A stretch of 34,048 bases of DNA from an uncultured Bacilli bacterium (GCA_947624175.1 CANQJD010000011.1:1-34048), one strand, 5' to 3'; shown: positions 16,806 through 25,578, numbered from the stretch's first letter. Notes: generated by a model not told the origin, from the letters alone. Program-made: numbers and translations.

Positions 16806-17356
16806 AAATTTTATTAATGTGTGAAGGTAAAAATGAAGAAACTATAATGGAATTACTTTTAGATAACAATAAATTAAACTTTACAAGAAATGATTTAATA
16901 GGTTTAAAACCTTATAATATAAGAGGTCTTGATAATCCCTTTATTAAAAGTGAACTTAGGTTATATAATAAAGAAGTTTTAGTTTACAGAATAGGAGATA
17001 CTCCAACTGATAAATTAAAAATACCAAATGATATAAAACATATTGTAAAAAGAGAAAATATATTTAAGTATTGTACAAAACCAGAACTTGAAATATTGTT
17101 AATTATTAATGAAAACTTATATCAAGAATATATAAAAAGTAAAAAAACTCCTAAAACATTTGCTAAAGAGAATATAGTTTATCAAAGAAAATATTATAAC
17201 CAAAGTAGTGAATATTTAAAAAATTATTATGGTGCATCAAGAATTAAAATGTTAGTTGATAATTTATATGAATATAAAAGATTGAAAAAGCATAATAAAG
17301 ATGAATTGTTTTTAGCCGATTTAGTAAAAGAAGTAAAAGAGAAAGTATCTATTTAA
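16802..17356 (+). CDS. Small partner protein of the ATPase, TOPRIM-like candidate
   Basis: The 184-residue protein starts at a TTG that overlaps the upstream TGA (ATTGA), a coupled start with a weak ribosome site (AAGAAAG). The N-terminus, KILLMCEGKNEETIMELLL, is a hydrophobic strand ending in E-G followed by an acidic helix, as in TOPRIM and related effector domains. VLVYRIGDTPTDKL could supply the second acidic site, and CTKPELEILLIINENL may form the next helix. The rest is Lys/Tyr-rich, suited to nucleic acid binding. I do not recognise a named family with confidence; other options are a RloB-like or unclassified effector. The pairing with an AAA_15-like ATPase supports a two-component toxin or defence module. 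Confidence 0.7.
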   Translation: MKILLMCEGKNEETIMELLLDNNKLNFTRNDLIGLKPYNIRGLDNPFIKSELRLYNKEVLVYRIGDTPTDKLKIPNDIKHIVKRENIFKYCTKPELEILLIINENLYQEYIKSKKTPKTFAKENIVYQRKYYNQSSEYLKNYYGASRIKMLVDNLYEYKRLKKHNKDELFLADLVKEVKEKVSI

Positions 17357-17373
17357 CTATTAACTTTCTCTTT
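17336..17373. terminator. Bidirectional terminator between convergent genes
   Basis: AAAGAGAAAGT (17336-17346) pairs with ACTTTCTCTTT (17363-17373) around a 16-base loop that includes the stop of the 16802 gene. A T-rich tail follows on the plus strand, and CTCTTTTAC on the minus strand. It serves the ATPase cassette and probably also the minus-strand carD operon. Confidence 0.7.
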
Positions 17374-17590
17374 ATTTTATTCTCTTTTTATTTAAATCAA
17401 TACCTAATAATTCAAGTTTAATAATAATTTGCTTAATATCAGAATCCGATAAACCAAATGACTTTAAGGCTTTCCGATTTAAAATCCATAAATCATGAAC
17501 TTTTAATATATTATGTTCTTTTAGAATATCTATTATGTTGTTATTTAATTTTAAATAACTAATATCTTCATCTAAATATTTACTACGCAT
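17372..17590 (-). CDS. Stand-alone RNA polymerase alpha-CTD-like helix-hairpin-helix protein
   Basis: This 72-residue protein reads, after a short lead, LKLNNNIIDILKEHNILKVHDL then ALKSFGLSDSDIKQIIIKLELLGI. That spacing of LxLs-x5-L-x5-I-x-T/V-x-DL and FGL-x4-I-x3-L-x3-GI is that of the C-terminal domain of the RNA polymerase alpha subunit, which contacts UP elements and activators. Here it occurs without the rest of alpha. Its start codon lies inside the carD stop region (8-base overlap, ATGCGTAG), so the two are translated together. A role in tuning transcription initiation with CarD is a reasonable inference. A generic helix-hairpin-helix DNA-binding protein is the alternative. Confidence 0.65.
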   Translation of the reverse strand: MRSKYLDEDISYLKLNNNIIDILKEHNILKVHDLWILNRKALKSFGLSDSDIKQIIIKLELLGIDLNKKRIK

Positions 17591-18074
17591 GTTCTAAACC
17601 TTCTTGAACTTTGCTAATAACATATTCTTCTGCTTCATCATAACTCATATCAAGAACAATTGAAAATTCACCTAATAAATACTTTTCAGCCATTTCCATA
17701 TAATTTTTATCTTTATCACTTATTTTCTTTTTATTATCAAGTCTAGTTTTATTTCTTAAATAGGTTGTTTTAATAACTTTTAATAAATCTTCATGACTAC
17801 CTTCAGCTAGTAATCTCTTATATTCTCCTTCAATCATTCTATCATTATCAGTTATAACTTCAATATTTGAAATATCATCAATCATTCTTTCGACTTCTTC
17901 TTTACTTAACAAACTCCGAATTGATGGATTATTAACGGGAATACTTAATTTTAAAGATTTATCATTAATTGGAACTAATATATAATAATCAGTATCATTC
18001 ATATATTTTTCTTTAATCGTTTCAACTAAGCAAACATCCTTTAAATATATTACATAATCTCCAACATTATACAT
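17583..18074 (-). CDS. CarD family transcriptional regulator
   Basis: The 163-residue protein starts MYNVGDYVIYLKDVCLVETI and continues with DYYILVPINDKSLKLSIPV, the Tudor-like RNA polymerase-interaction domain of CarD/CdnL proteins that binds the beta subunit. The helical C-terminal half (YKRLLAEGSHEDLLKVIKTTYLR in part, then KNYMEMAEKYLLGEFSIVL) is the CarD DNA-interacting part that stabilises the open complex. Length is typical. The ribosome site GGAGGG lies eight bases before the ATG. It is divergent from the 18223 gene, with both promoters inside 125 bases, and co-translated with the alpha-CTD-like gene. Confidence 0.9.
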   Translation of the reverse strand: MYNVGDYVIYLKDVCLVETIKEKYMNDTDYYILVPINDKSLKLSIPVNNPSIRSLLSKEEVERMIDDISNIEVITDNDRMIEGEYKRLLAEGSHEDLLKVIKTTYLRNKTRLDNKKKISDKDKNYMEMAEKYLLGEFSIVLDMSYDEAEEYVISKVQEGLEHA

Positions 18075-18122
18075 TTTCTTTAACCCTCCAAGAAAGGCAT
18101 ATTACATCCTTTTTTCCATATT

Positions 18123-18128
18123 ATTATA
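18123..18128 (-). promoter_or_regulatory. carD promoter -10 (extended)
   Basis: On the minus strand TATAAT (18128-18123) is preceded by TGG, an extended -10. The hexamer 17 bases upstream, TTACAT, is a weak -35. The start of transcription would be near 18116, about 42 bases before the ATG. Confidence 0.6.
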
Positions 18129-18170
18129 CCACTTTTTAAGAAAAAATGTAAGCAAAAAAATTTAAAAAAT

Positions 18171-18199
18171 TTGCAATTTCCCTTATTTTATGGTATAAT
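18171..18199 (+). promoter_or_regulatory. Promoter of the 18223 gene
   Basis: TTGCAA (18171-18176), 17-base spacer ending TGG, TATAAT (18194-18199). This is a strong extended -10 promoter divergent from carD. The predicted leader is about 17 bases, with GAAGGGGA as ribosome site. Confidence 0.8.
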
Positions 18200-18222
18200 C
18201 AAGAACCAAAGAAGGGGATAGT

Positions 18223-19779
18223 ATGGTTAGAGATACTTTTTATATTGATTTGGAAATCGATGAGTTTGAACATTTAAAAGTATATGATTATTTAAAATTT
18301 CAAAAGATTATCTTAAATAAACAAGTTTTGAATTATATTCTTGAAAATAAAGAAATATTTTCAAGACTCTTAGATATAATGCTTGATAACAATAAATATG
18401 AAGTTGCTCTTGATATTAAAGGAAGAAAAGAATTAGTTACTATAAGTAAGATGACTTTATTTCAAACTTTATTAAAAATAATAGAAAGTAAGAATTTAAA
18501 ACTAGATAAAGATATAGCCTTAAAATTAAGTAAAGTCTTAAAAACAACTTCTTATGAGTTAATAGAACCAAATAATACAATCTATGAAGTTATGATAGAT
18601 AATAGAATGGAAAGAGTTCCTATTAAAACTTTTATAGATTTCTTAAATTTAGATAAATATGATTTTAAATTGATATTAAGTCTTAAAATGTATAAAGGTT
18701 ATGAACTTAATCGATTTGTTTATGCTTTAATGGATTTTTTAAGAAATAGTCATCTTTTAGATTTATATGATTTTAGAGAAGATATCATTACAAGAATTAA
18801 AGATTTAAATGACATGAAATATCTTGACTTTGAGTATTTTAATAAACATCAAGAAGTAGTTGATAAGAATATTTCTAAAATAAAAATCGATAAAGAATTA
18901 GAAAATATATTAGATAAAGAAGCAGAGAAAAATACTGATTTATTTAAAAAAGTCTTAAATATCTATCTTAAATTATGTGAATTATTTACTTATGATGAAG
19001 AATATTATTTTGATGCAACTATCAAACATCAAAAAATATCTAATGTTAAAAAAATAAATCTTAAAAATAATAAAGTTGTTTGTTTTGAAATGGGTGCAAT
19101 TCTTAGTTATTATTTAAATAAGTTAGGAATTAATTATCATGTTTATCCTGATGATTTAGAATATGGAAAACATCATCCAACGATTGAATTTCGTTATCAA
19201 GAATATTTAATTCGATTAGATATTGTTTCAAGTGCTTTAGTTTCCGATTTAGTTAATGTTAAAACCAATGAACCTTTAAGAGGTATTACTTGTATTAATA
19301 AGAATCAAGAGACAAGATTAGCTTTTAATAATATGTTAAATAGATATTATAAACATAAGTTTTTTGATTATGAAAAGGTTATGTTACCAAATAATAGATT
19401 TATCTATGAAGATAAATTATCTAGTAATATAAAAGATTTACTTAGATATGTTGACATTGCTTATACAAGAGTAAATAGTAAAGAACTAAAACCTATGGAT
19501 AAAATGGGCTATTTCTTAACAGTTCTTCGTTATTTAAAAGAAAAATATAAATTAGATAATATGGACATGCAAGTAATTAGAGATTATAACTCTAAATATA
19601 AAATTAGTATGTTAATATCTTTAAAAGATGAAGATAATTATAGTTATGTTTTATATGATTTTAATTATTTAGAAATATTTTCAAGAGGTAGTATGCAAAA
19701 ATTATTTGATAATTGTATAGTATCAGGAATTGTTGCTAAAGAAATTCCAGGTATAAGTGAGAAAATAAAAAGAAAATAG
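18223..19779 (+). CDS. Uncharacterised protein with transglutaminase/papain-like Cys-His-Asp segment
   Basis: This 518-residue cytoplasmic-looking protein has no signal or membrane segment. Residues 1-280 are mainly helical, Leu/Lys/Asp-rich and not recognised. Residues 283-335 read KVVCFEMGAILSYYLNKLGI, then YGKHHPTIEFRYQEYLIRLD: C287, H317/H318 and D333 have the order and spacing of the transglutaminase-like (papain-fold) catalytic triad, with the typical pattern of Cys at a helix start, a helix ending in LG(I), then His on a strand and Asp on the next. The C-terminal 180 residues are unassigned. It could be a peptidase, an amidase or a cross-linking or toxin-like enzyme; the substrate is unknown. 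It is monocistronic, with its own strong promoter and a shared terminator with clpP. Confidence 0.6.
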   Translation: MVRDTFYIDLEIDEFEHLKVYDYLKFQKIILNKQVLNYILENKEIFSRLLDIMLDNNKYEVALDIKGRKELVTISKMTLFQTLLKIIESKNLKLDKDIALKLSKVLKTTSYELIEPNNTIYEVMIDNRMERVPIKTFIDFLNLDKYDFKLILSLKMYKGYELNRFVYALMDFLRNSHLLDLYDFREDIITRIKDLNDMKYLDFEYFNKHQEVVDKNISKIKIDKELENILDKEAEKNTDLFKKVLNIYLKLCELFTYDEEYYFDATIKHQKISNVKKINLKNNKVVCFEMGAILSYYLNKLGINYHVYPDDLEYGKHHPTIEFRYQEYLIRLDIVSSALVSDLVNVKTNEPLRGITCINKNQETRLAFNNMLNRYYKHKFFDYEKVMLPNNRFIYEDKLSSNIKDLLRYVDIAYTRVNSKELKPMDKMGYFLTVLRYLKEKYKLDNMDMQVIRDYNSKYKISMLISLKDEDNYSYVLYDFNYLEIFSRGSMQKLFDNCIVSGIVAKEIPGISEKIKRK

Positions 19780-19802
19780 CTATTAGTGTTAATAGTTATT
19801 TT
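19773..19802. terminator. Bidirectional terminator between the 18223 gene and clpP
   Basis: AAAATAGCTATTA (19773-19785) pairs along all 13 positions (one G-T) with TAATAGTTATTTT (19790-19802) around GTGT. On the minus strand it is followed by TTTTCTTTTTATTTT, a good tail for clpP; on the plus strand the tail is weaker. It overlaps both stop codons. Confidence 0.75.
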
Positions 19803-20377
19803 CGTTTGTCAAGTATTTTATCAATTAAGCCATATTCTAGGGCTTCTTTACTATCTAAAAAATAATCTCGTTCGGTATCTTTGGTTATTTCTTTTAGACT
19901 TTTACCAGTATTTTGAGATAGAATTGTATTTAATTTTTCTTTTAATTTTAAAATTCTTTCGGCTACAATTTTAATTTCAGTTGCTTGTCCTTGAACCCCA
20001 CCTAAAGGTTGATGTATCATTACTTCAGCATTAGGTAAGATATAACGTTTTCCTTTTTCCCCACAAGAAAGTAAGAAAGCACCCATTGAAGCAGCCATAC
20101 CTATACAAATCGTTGAAACATCACTTTTAATAAAATTCATAGTATCCATGATAGCCATTCCGGCTGTAATCGAACCACCTGGTGAATTTATATATAAACT
20201 AATATCATCATGATTAATGGAATCTAAATATAAAAGTTCTGAAACAATTATATTAGATAAATTATCATCTATTTCTCCACTTAATAAAATGATTCTATCT
20301 TTAAGTAATCTTGAAAAAATATCATAACTACGTTCTCCATTAGTTTCTTTATCTACAATTACAGGTACTAAGTTCAT
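19796..20377 (-). CDS. clpP: ATP-dependent Clp protease proteolytic subunit
   Basis: ClpP forms the tetradecameric serine peptidase chamber fed by ClpX or ClpC unfoldases, in the cytoplasm. The catalytic triad is visible as S97 (GMAASMGA), H122 (MIHQPLGG) and D171 (ERDYFL). Other conserved parts are [14 protein letters not shown] and the dimer-interface handle [13 protein letters not shown]. Length 193 is standard. AGGTGA precedes the ATG. In the 200 bases upstream I see no CtsR heptads (GGTCAAA) and no CIRCE element, so heat-shock control of the usual Bacillus kind is not evident. A possible minus-strand -10 TATAAT lies at 20473-20468 with a weak -35. Confidence 0.97.
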   Translation of the reverse strand: MNLVPVIVDKETNGERSYDIFSRLLKDRIILLSGEIDDNLSNIIVSELLYLDSINHDDISLYINSPGGSITAGMAIMDTMNFIKSDVSTICIGMAASMGAFLLSCGEKGKRYILPNAEVMIHQPLGGVQGQATEIKIVAERILKLKEKLNTILSQNTGKSLKEITKDTERDYFLDSKEALEYGLIDKILDKRK

Positions 20378-20578
20378 CGTATCACCTATAACTAGGTTAT
20401 GTATTTTAATAGAAAATATACTTAAAATATTTTTTTGAAATAGTAGAATTTTTATGCAGAATATGATATTATAAATGTATAGATAGAAAGGTTTAAAATT
20501 TAGCGATATATAGTTTTTAAGATACTTTCTATAAATTATGATAAAAAAATACTTATTTGTTAATAATAGGAGGTACAG

Positions 20579-22108
20579 GTGAAAAAAAGAAATATAATGG
20601 TTTTAATGATATCTTTAAGTTTAGTATTACTTCTTGGTTCAAGTTATGCAATGCTAAGAAGTACCAAAGTTGGAACTAATCCTTATGTAATTAATGTTGG
20701 TACTTTACAAGTAACCTTTGAAGATGGTAAAACTGATAGTTTAAGTTTAGAAAATATGTATCCTATGAGTGATAAAGAAGGAATGAATCAGTCTGATGAG
20801 TTAGGCTTTACAGTTAAGAATACTGGAACAGTGGAATCATACTATGATATTACGTTAGAGGAAACAAGTACAAATCCAGAATTTAAAAGTGTCATAAGAT
20901 TTATAAGTAATAAAGATGGTAAAGGTTATAATGAACCTAAGACATTAAGTGAAGATAAGTATATAGATGTAGGAGGATATTTAGAATCTAATGCTAGTAG
21001 TAGTTATAAAGTTAAGGTATGGCTAGATTATAATGCAGATAATACCTATATGAGTAAAGAATTTAAAGCAAAAGTAGTAGTAAATAGTTTTCAAGAAAGC
21101 GAGTATGCAAAAGATGTAATTAAGAGTAAATTAGTTAAATATGAGGAATCAAGTAAAGAAGATTTTGGGGGAGGACTTGTTGCTGTAAATATAGACGGAG
21201 ATTTGTATAATGAAACAATAGAAACTCAAAAAATAAGAGAATATCGTTATTCTGGACCTGATGTTAATAATTATGTAACTTTTAATGATGAATTATGGAG
21301 AATAATTGGAGTATTTAAAGATGAAAAAGGAAATGAAAATGTTAAAATTGTAAGAAATGAAGTATTACCTGCAAACATATTACCAGATACTTACAATGTA
21401 AATGAAAAAACATTTTTGATAAGATATAGTGTTTCACATTCTGGAGGATATTTTGATTATGATGGTACAAATTATGATAATAACTGGAATGATGCTGGAC
21501 TAATGTATTGGTTAAATTCAAAAGGACTTACAAATGGTTATTTAAAAATATTATCAAGCGATGCTCAAAGCATGATAACCGAAACAAAATATTATTTAGG
21601 AACATTAACTTATAACACCGATGTTTATATAATGGATACACCAAAAGAAGCTTACCAATATGAAAGAGCTATCAAAGGATGTATTGATGGAAAAGGACCA
21701 AGTACTAATAATTCTAGTACAGCAGTAGAAAAAAATAGTAATTGTCGAGTATGGGCAAATAATGCAGCAACATGGACAGGAAAGATAGGGTTGCTATACC
21801 CATCCGATTATGGGTTGGCCATAAGTAATAGGTATTGGAATATAAAAATGACTAAAGATGATTTTTCAACACTTGCTGTTAATAATAATTGGATAAAGAA
21901 CGATGCTAACAGTACTAATCATGAATGGTTTTTATCACCATCTTCAAGTAGTTTTACACACGTTGCTCATTTACATGAAAATGGATATGTTGGATGGTGT
22001 TATACTCGTAGTGCCCATGGAATTCGACCAGTTTTATATCTAAAAAGTAATGTTAAAATAACTTCGGGAGATGGTACTTCTGAACAACCATATCAATTAG
22101 AAATTTAA
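20579..22108 (+). CDS. Exported surface protein, TasA/camelysin-like N-terminus and C-type-lectin-like C-terminus
   Basis: This 509-residue protein starts at GTG with AGGAGG five bases upstream. Residues 1-25 are a signal peptide ending SSYA. Residues 26-170 ([40 protein letters not shown]) resemble the strand-rich TasA/CalY-type secreted fibre proteins. Residues 215-509 contain [36 protein letters not shown] stretches and [28 protein letters not shown]. This is the pattern of DUF6273-like or C-type-lectin-fold domains of gut Firmicutes surface proteins. No sortase motif is present at the C-terminus. A structural or adhesive role is inferred. The 200-base upstream region, shared with clpP, contains no clear promoter for this gene, although TAGAAAG/CTTTCTA can pair within it. 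Confidence 0.65.
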   Translation: MKKRNIMVLMISLSLVLLLGSSYAMLRSTKVGTNPYVINVGTLQVTFEDGKTDSLSLENMYPMSDKEGMNQSDELGFTVKNTGTVESYYDITLEETSTNPEFKSVIRFISNKDGKGYNEPKTLSEDKYIDVGGYLESNASSSYKVKVWLDYNADNTYMSKEFKAKVVVNSFQESEYAKDVIKSKLVKYEESSKEDFGGGLVAVNIDGDLYNETIETQKIREYRYSGPDVNNYVTFNDELWRIIGVFKDEKGNENVKIVRNEVLPANILPDTYNVNEKTFLIRYSVSHSGGYFDYDGTNYDNNWNDAGLMYWLNSKGLTNGYLKILSSDAQSMITETKYYLGTLTYNTDVYIMDTPKEAYQYERAIKGCIDGKGPSTNNSSTAVEKNSNCRVWANNAATWTGKIGLLYPSDYGLAISNRYWNIKMTKDDFSTLAVNNNWIKNDANSTNHEWFLSPSSSSFTHVAHLHENGYVGWCYTRSAHGIRPVLYLKSNVKITSGDGTSEQPYQLEI

Positions 22109-22115
22109 TACAATA

Positions 22116-22141
22116 AAAGGTTCTTGAAATAGAACTTTTTT
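22116..22141 (+). terminator. Terminator of the surface-protein gene
   Basis: AAAGGTTCT (22116-22124), loop TGAAAT, AGAACTTTT (22131-22139, one G-T pair), then more T. Good intrinsic terminator. Confidence 0.8.
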
Positions 22142-22185
22142 AATTGTTTAATACGTAAAATATCTACAAAATACCTAAAATCTAA

Positions 22186-22214
22186 TTTACAACTTTAAAT
22201 TTACATGATATACT
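22186..22214 (+). promoter_or_regulatory. Promoter of the TGS-kinase gene
   Basis: TTTACA (22186-22191), 17-base spacer ending TGA, TATACT (22209-22214). The leader is about 16 bases; GGAGG at 22227-22231 is the ribosome site. Confidence 0.7.
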
Positions 22215-22236
22215 TATAGTATGGTTGGAGGATAAT

Positions 22237-23895
22237 ATGTTAGAAAGTATAAAAGTGTGGGTTGATGAGAAAGAAACAATAGTTAAGAAAGGGATAACTT
22301 TACTTGAACTTAGTAAAATGTATGATGAATTATTTTTACATAAAATAATTATTGCTAAGGTAGATGGAGAATATCATGAATTAAATGATGTAATAACAAA
22401 ACCTTGTCATATTGAGTTTTATGATTTAACATCAAGATTTGCTAATCGAGTATATCTAAATGGTTTAGTATTTCTAGTTAATTATTGCTTTCAAGAATTA
22501 TTTAAAAAGAAAGGTTATTTATTAACAAGACATTCAGCTGATAAAGGTTTATATATTGAAGCTACTTGTGATTTAACAAGAGAAATGGTATATGACCTTG
22601 AAAATAAGATGAATGAAGTAGTTCGGGATAATTTAAAGATTCATAAAGTAACTATTTTAAGAGATGATGCAATTGCTTATTTTGATGAAATAGGTGATGT
22701 TAAAAAATCAGGATTGCTTGGTTATATGACTAATACTTATGTTAATTTATATCGAATGGGTAATTCATATAATTATATGTTTAGTTTAATGCCATGTGAG
22801 ACTTCTTGTTTAAATGAATTTAAGTTAACTTATTTAAATGAAGATGGGTTTATTTTAAGATATCCAACACCTTATAGTGCTGGAGAGATTCCTAGATATA
22901 AACATCATGCTAAGTTATTTGAAGTATTTAAAGAATCTAAAGAAATGTGTCGTCTTATGAATTTAGAAACATCAGTTGATTTAAACAACATTATAACAAC
23001 TGGAAAAATTGGAGATTTAGTTAAAGTAACTGAAACTTTATATAGTAACCGACTTTTAAATATTGCTAAGAAGATTGCTAGTGATAGAAAAGTAAAGATT
23101 GTTCTAATTGCAGGACCATCATCAAGTGGTAAGACAACAACAACTAAAAAATTATCAATGTATTTAAGAAGTTTTGGATTAAAACCAGAAGTAATTTCGA
23201 TGGATGATTTCTTTGTTGAAAGAGAAGATACACCAAGAAAAGCTGATGGTGAATATGACTTTGAATGTTTAGAAGCCATTGATAGTAAACTATTTAATAC
23301 AACAATGGATAAGTTATTAAAAGGTGAAAAAGTTATATTACCAGTTTTCAACTTTGTAACCGGTAAGAAAGAATTTGATAGGGCTAATGAAATGCAACTT
23401 GATAAAAATGAGATATTATTAATCGAGGGTATTCATTGTTTAAACCCAACAATTTTATCAAATATTGAACCTAGTAAAAAAATGAAGATTTATTTATCGG
23501 CTTTAACTGAAATTAATATTGATAAAGATAATCGAATTCCAACAACGGATAATAGATTGATTCGAAGATTAATTAGAGATTATTATACTAGAGGTTATAG
23601 TCCTGAAGAGACTCTTAGTTTATGGAATAATGTTCGAGATGGCGAGGAAAGACATATTTTTCCTTATCAAGATGAAGCAGATATTACTTTAAATACAGGA
23701 CTTGTTTATGAGTTTCCGGTTTTAAAGGTTTATGCTTTACCGCTTCTTTATACGGTTAAGTCAGATAGCCCTTACTATGAAGATGCTAAAAGACTTATTA
23801 GATTACTTGATATATTCTTACCAGTTCCAAGTGATGAGGTTCCAAATGATTCTATCTTAAGAGAGTTTATAGGACATAGTTACTTTGATAAATAA
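22237..23895 (+). CDS. Nucleoside kinase with TGS and threonyl-tRNA-synthetase-like N-terminus
   Basis: The protein has three parts. Residues 1-60 are a TGS domain (KVWVDEKETIVKKGITLLEL). The next 150 residues resemble the second additional domain of threonyl-tRNA synthetase (RHSADKGLYIEATC). The C-terminal half is a phosphoribulokinase/uridine kinase domain with Walker A GPSSSGKTTT and LLIEGIHCLNP. This domain order defines the Firmicutes and Thermotoga nucleoside kinases that phosphorylate uridine or related nucleosides; the exact substrate is not visible. I use ATG 22237 because GGAGG lies at 22227 inside the longer frame beginning with TTG 22225. Length 552 is normal. gap follows after 45 bases without an obvious terminator, so co-transcription is likely. 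Confidence 0.9.
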   Translation: MLESIKVWVDEKETIVKKGITLLELSKMYDELFLHKIIIAKVDGEYHELNDVITKPCHIEFYDLTSRFANRVYLNGLVFLVNYCFQELFKKKGYLLTRHSADKGLYIEATCDLTREMVYDLENKMNEVVRDNLKIHKVTILRDDAIAYFDEIGDVKKSGLLGYMTNTYVNLYRMGNSYNYMFSLMPCETSCLNEFKLTYLNEDGFILRYPTPYSAGEIPRYKHHAKLFEVFKESKEMCRLMNLETSVDLNNIITTGKIGDLVKVTETLYSNRLLNIAKKIASDRKVKIVLIAGPSSSGKTTTTKKLSMYLRSFGLKPEVISMDDFFVEREDTPRKADGEYDFECLEAIDSKLFNTTMDKLLKGEKVILPVFNFVTGKKEFDRANEMQLDKNEILLIEGIHCLNPTILSNIEPSKKMKIYLSALTEINIDKDNRIPTTDNRLIRRLIRDYYTRGYSPEETLSLWNNVRDGEERHIFPYQDEADITLNTGLVYEFPVLKVYALPLLYTVKSDSPYYEDAKRLIRLLDIFLPVPSDEVPNDSILREFIGHSYFDK

Positions 23896-23940
23896 TATTG
23901 TAAAAAAAGATTAAATTAATAAAGAAAGGAATGATTAAAA

Positions 23941-24948
23941 ATGAAAGTAGTCATTAATGGATTTGGTCGGATAGGCCGATTAGTTTATCGAATTATGAAT
24001 GAGGAGTATCCTAATTTAGAGGTTGTTGCGGTTAATGATTTAACAGACCCTGAACAACTTGCTTATTTATTAAAATATGATACTAACCATCGTAATTATA
24101 GAATTGATGAGATTACGTTTGATAATGAAAATATTATTGTTGGAGGTAAAAAAATTCGGGTTTTAGCAGAAAAAGATCCTAGTTTATTACCATGGAAGGA
24201 TTTGGGAGTTGATTTAGTATTTGAATGTACTGGTCATTTCACAAGTTATGATAAGGCTGTTGCCCATATTCAGGCTGGTGCTAAACATGTTATAGTTTCA
24301 GCTCCTTGTAAAGGTGATGTTAAGACAATAGTTTATAATGTTAATAATGAAATTTTAACTGGAGATGAAGATGTTATATCAGCTGCTAGTTGTACAACTA
24401 ATTGCCTAGCTCCTGTTTTAAATATTATAGAACGGGAATATGGAATTGAATCTGGTTATATGACAACTGTTCATGCTTATACAAATGACCAAGTAACTCT
24501 TGATGTTGCTCATAAAAAAGGTATAAATGCAAGACGTGGTAGAGCTTGTGCTGCTAATATTGTACCAACATCAACAGGTGCAGCATCAGCAATTGGAAAT
24601 GTTATTCCTAGTTTAAAAGGTAAGATGAAAGGAATTGCTATGCGAGTTCCTGTATCAACCGGTTCCGTAGTTGATTTAGTATTAAAATTAAAGAAAAAAG
24701 TAACAATTGAAGAGTTAAATAAAACTTTTGAAAATAACCAAAATGAAACGATTCGAATTACAAATGATCCAATTGTTTCAAGTGATGTAATTGGAAGTAG
24801 TTATGGAAGTGTTGTTGATGCTTTATCAACAGATGTATTAGAAACTGAAAATGGTGATTTAGTTAAAATTATTGCTTGGTATGATAATGAAATGGGTTAT
24901 TCATATCAAATGGTAAGAACGGCTAATTATTTTGCTAATAAAGATTAA
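23941..24948 (+). CDS. gap: Glyceraldehyde-3-phosphate dehydrogenase (type I)
   Basis: GAPDH oxidises glyceraldehyde 3-phosphate to 1,3-bisphosphoglycerate with NAD+ and phosphate in glycolysis. The NAD-binding start INGFGRIGR, the active-site SAASCTTNCLAPV with C151, the HAYTNDQ and RRGRACAANIVPTSTGAA phosphate-binding segments, and the C-terminal WYDNEMGYSYQMV are all intact. The segment VNDLTDPEQLAYLLKYD, with Asp/Leu where NADP-types differ, favours the NAD-dependent catabolic form. Length 335 is standard. The ribosome site AAAGGAA lies upstream. It is probably transcribed with the kinase gene before it, and the neighbouring pgk/tpi genes are not nearby. Confidence 0.98.
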   Translation: MKVVINGFGRIGRLVYRIMNEEYPNLEVVAVNDLTDPEQLAYLLKYDTNHRNYRIDEITFDNENIIVGGKKIRVLAEKDPSLLPWKDLGVDLVFECTGHFTSYDKAVAHIQAGAKHVIVSAPCKGDVKTIVYNVNNEILTGDEDVISAASCTTNCLAPVLNIIEREYGIESGYMTTVHAYTNDQVTLDVAHKKGINARRGRACAANIVPTSTGAASAIGNVIPSLKGKMKGIAMRVPVSTGSVVDLVLKLKKKVTIEELNKTFENNQNETIRITNDPIVSSDVIGSSYGSVVDALSTDVLETENGDLVKIIAWYDNEMGYSYQMVRTANYFANKD

Positions 24949-24977
24949 AAATAAAAAAAGAAAAGGGTGTAGATAAT

Positions 24978-25553
24978 ATGGAAGCATTGTTATATTTTAT
25001 TAGAGATGGATTAAGTGGAACACATTATTTTATCTATGCTTTTATTTGCTTTATTCTTTTATTTGCTATCATTGGGTATTTGTTTAAACAAAAATATGCA
25101 AAAGTTGAGTTTAAATTAGCAACGAGTCAGCCGGCAACTCCTCAGTTATCTAAAAAAGAGTTGAAGAAAGCAGCCAAAGAAGCTAAAAAGAAAGGAAAAG
25201 GCCAAGTAGCAACTCCTGTTGCTGCCCCTGTTCAAGCTGTTCAACAAACTGTTGTTCAGCCTCAAACTCAAGTTGTAAGGCAGCAACCAGTTCAACAAGT
25301 ACAACAAATACAGCAAGTTCAACAACCGGCAAGTGCAGTTCCACCAACTCCTGTTAAGTTAACTCAAGCCCAAACTATTCAATCCCCTCAAACAGTTGTT
25401 CAACAAACAGTAGTTCAAACACCAGTACAAAATGTAGCACCAGCAACTGGCTTACAACAACCAACCACTTTACCAAATTTAAATCAAGCAGTTGCAGCCC
25501 CTCAAGTTCAAACACCTCAAGCAAGTGCTACAGTACCAGAAGTTATTAGTTAA
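24978..25553 (+). CDS. Small membrane-anchored Gln/Pro/Val-rich protein
   Basis: This 191-residue protein has one membrane segment (about 17-38), then a short basic, Lys/Ala helical stretch (KKELKKAAKEAKKKGKG, 59-75), and then about 110 residues of low-complexity Gln, Pro, Val and Thr. With a short N-terminus and a positively charged stretch after the helix, the disordered tail should be cytoplasmic. No domain is recognised. It lies 29 bases after gap with a modest ribosome site (AGGGTG), and a strong terminator ends it. Its composition recalls the Pro-rich protein at 7981; a tethering or assembly role is only speculation. Confidence 0.7.
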   Translation: MEALLYFIRDGLSGTHYFIYAFICFILLFAIIGYLFKQKYAKVEFKLATSQPATPQLSKKELKKAAKEAKKKGKGQVATPVAAPVQAVQQTVVQPQTQVVRQQPVQQVQQIQQVQQPASAVPPTPVKLTQAQTIQSPQTVVQQTVVQTPVQNVAPATGLQQPTTLPNLNQAVAAPQVQTPQASATVPEVIS

Positions 25554-25555
25554 TC

Positions 25556-25578
25556 AAGAGTCAGATGACTCTTTTTTT
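25556..25578 (+). terminator. Terminator of the kinase-gap operon
   Basis: AAGAGTC (25556-25562), loop AGAT, GACTCTT (25567-25573), then T to 25578. Confidence 0.9.

Noticed and set aside
20378..20578. Riboswitch in the clpP/surface-protein gap
   Set aside because: A TAGAAAG/CTTTCTA pairing exists, but no conserved riboswitch core is recognisable.
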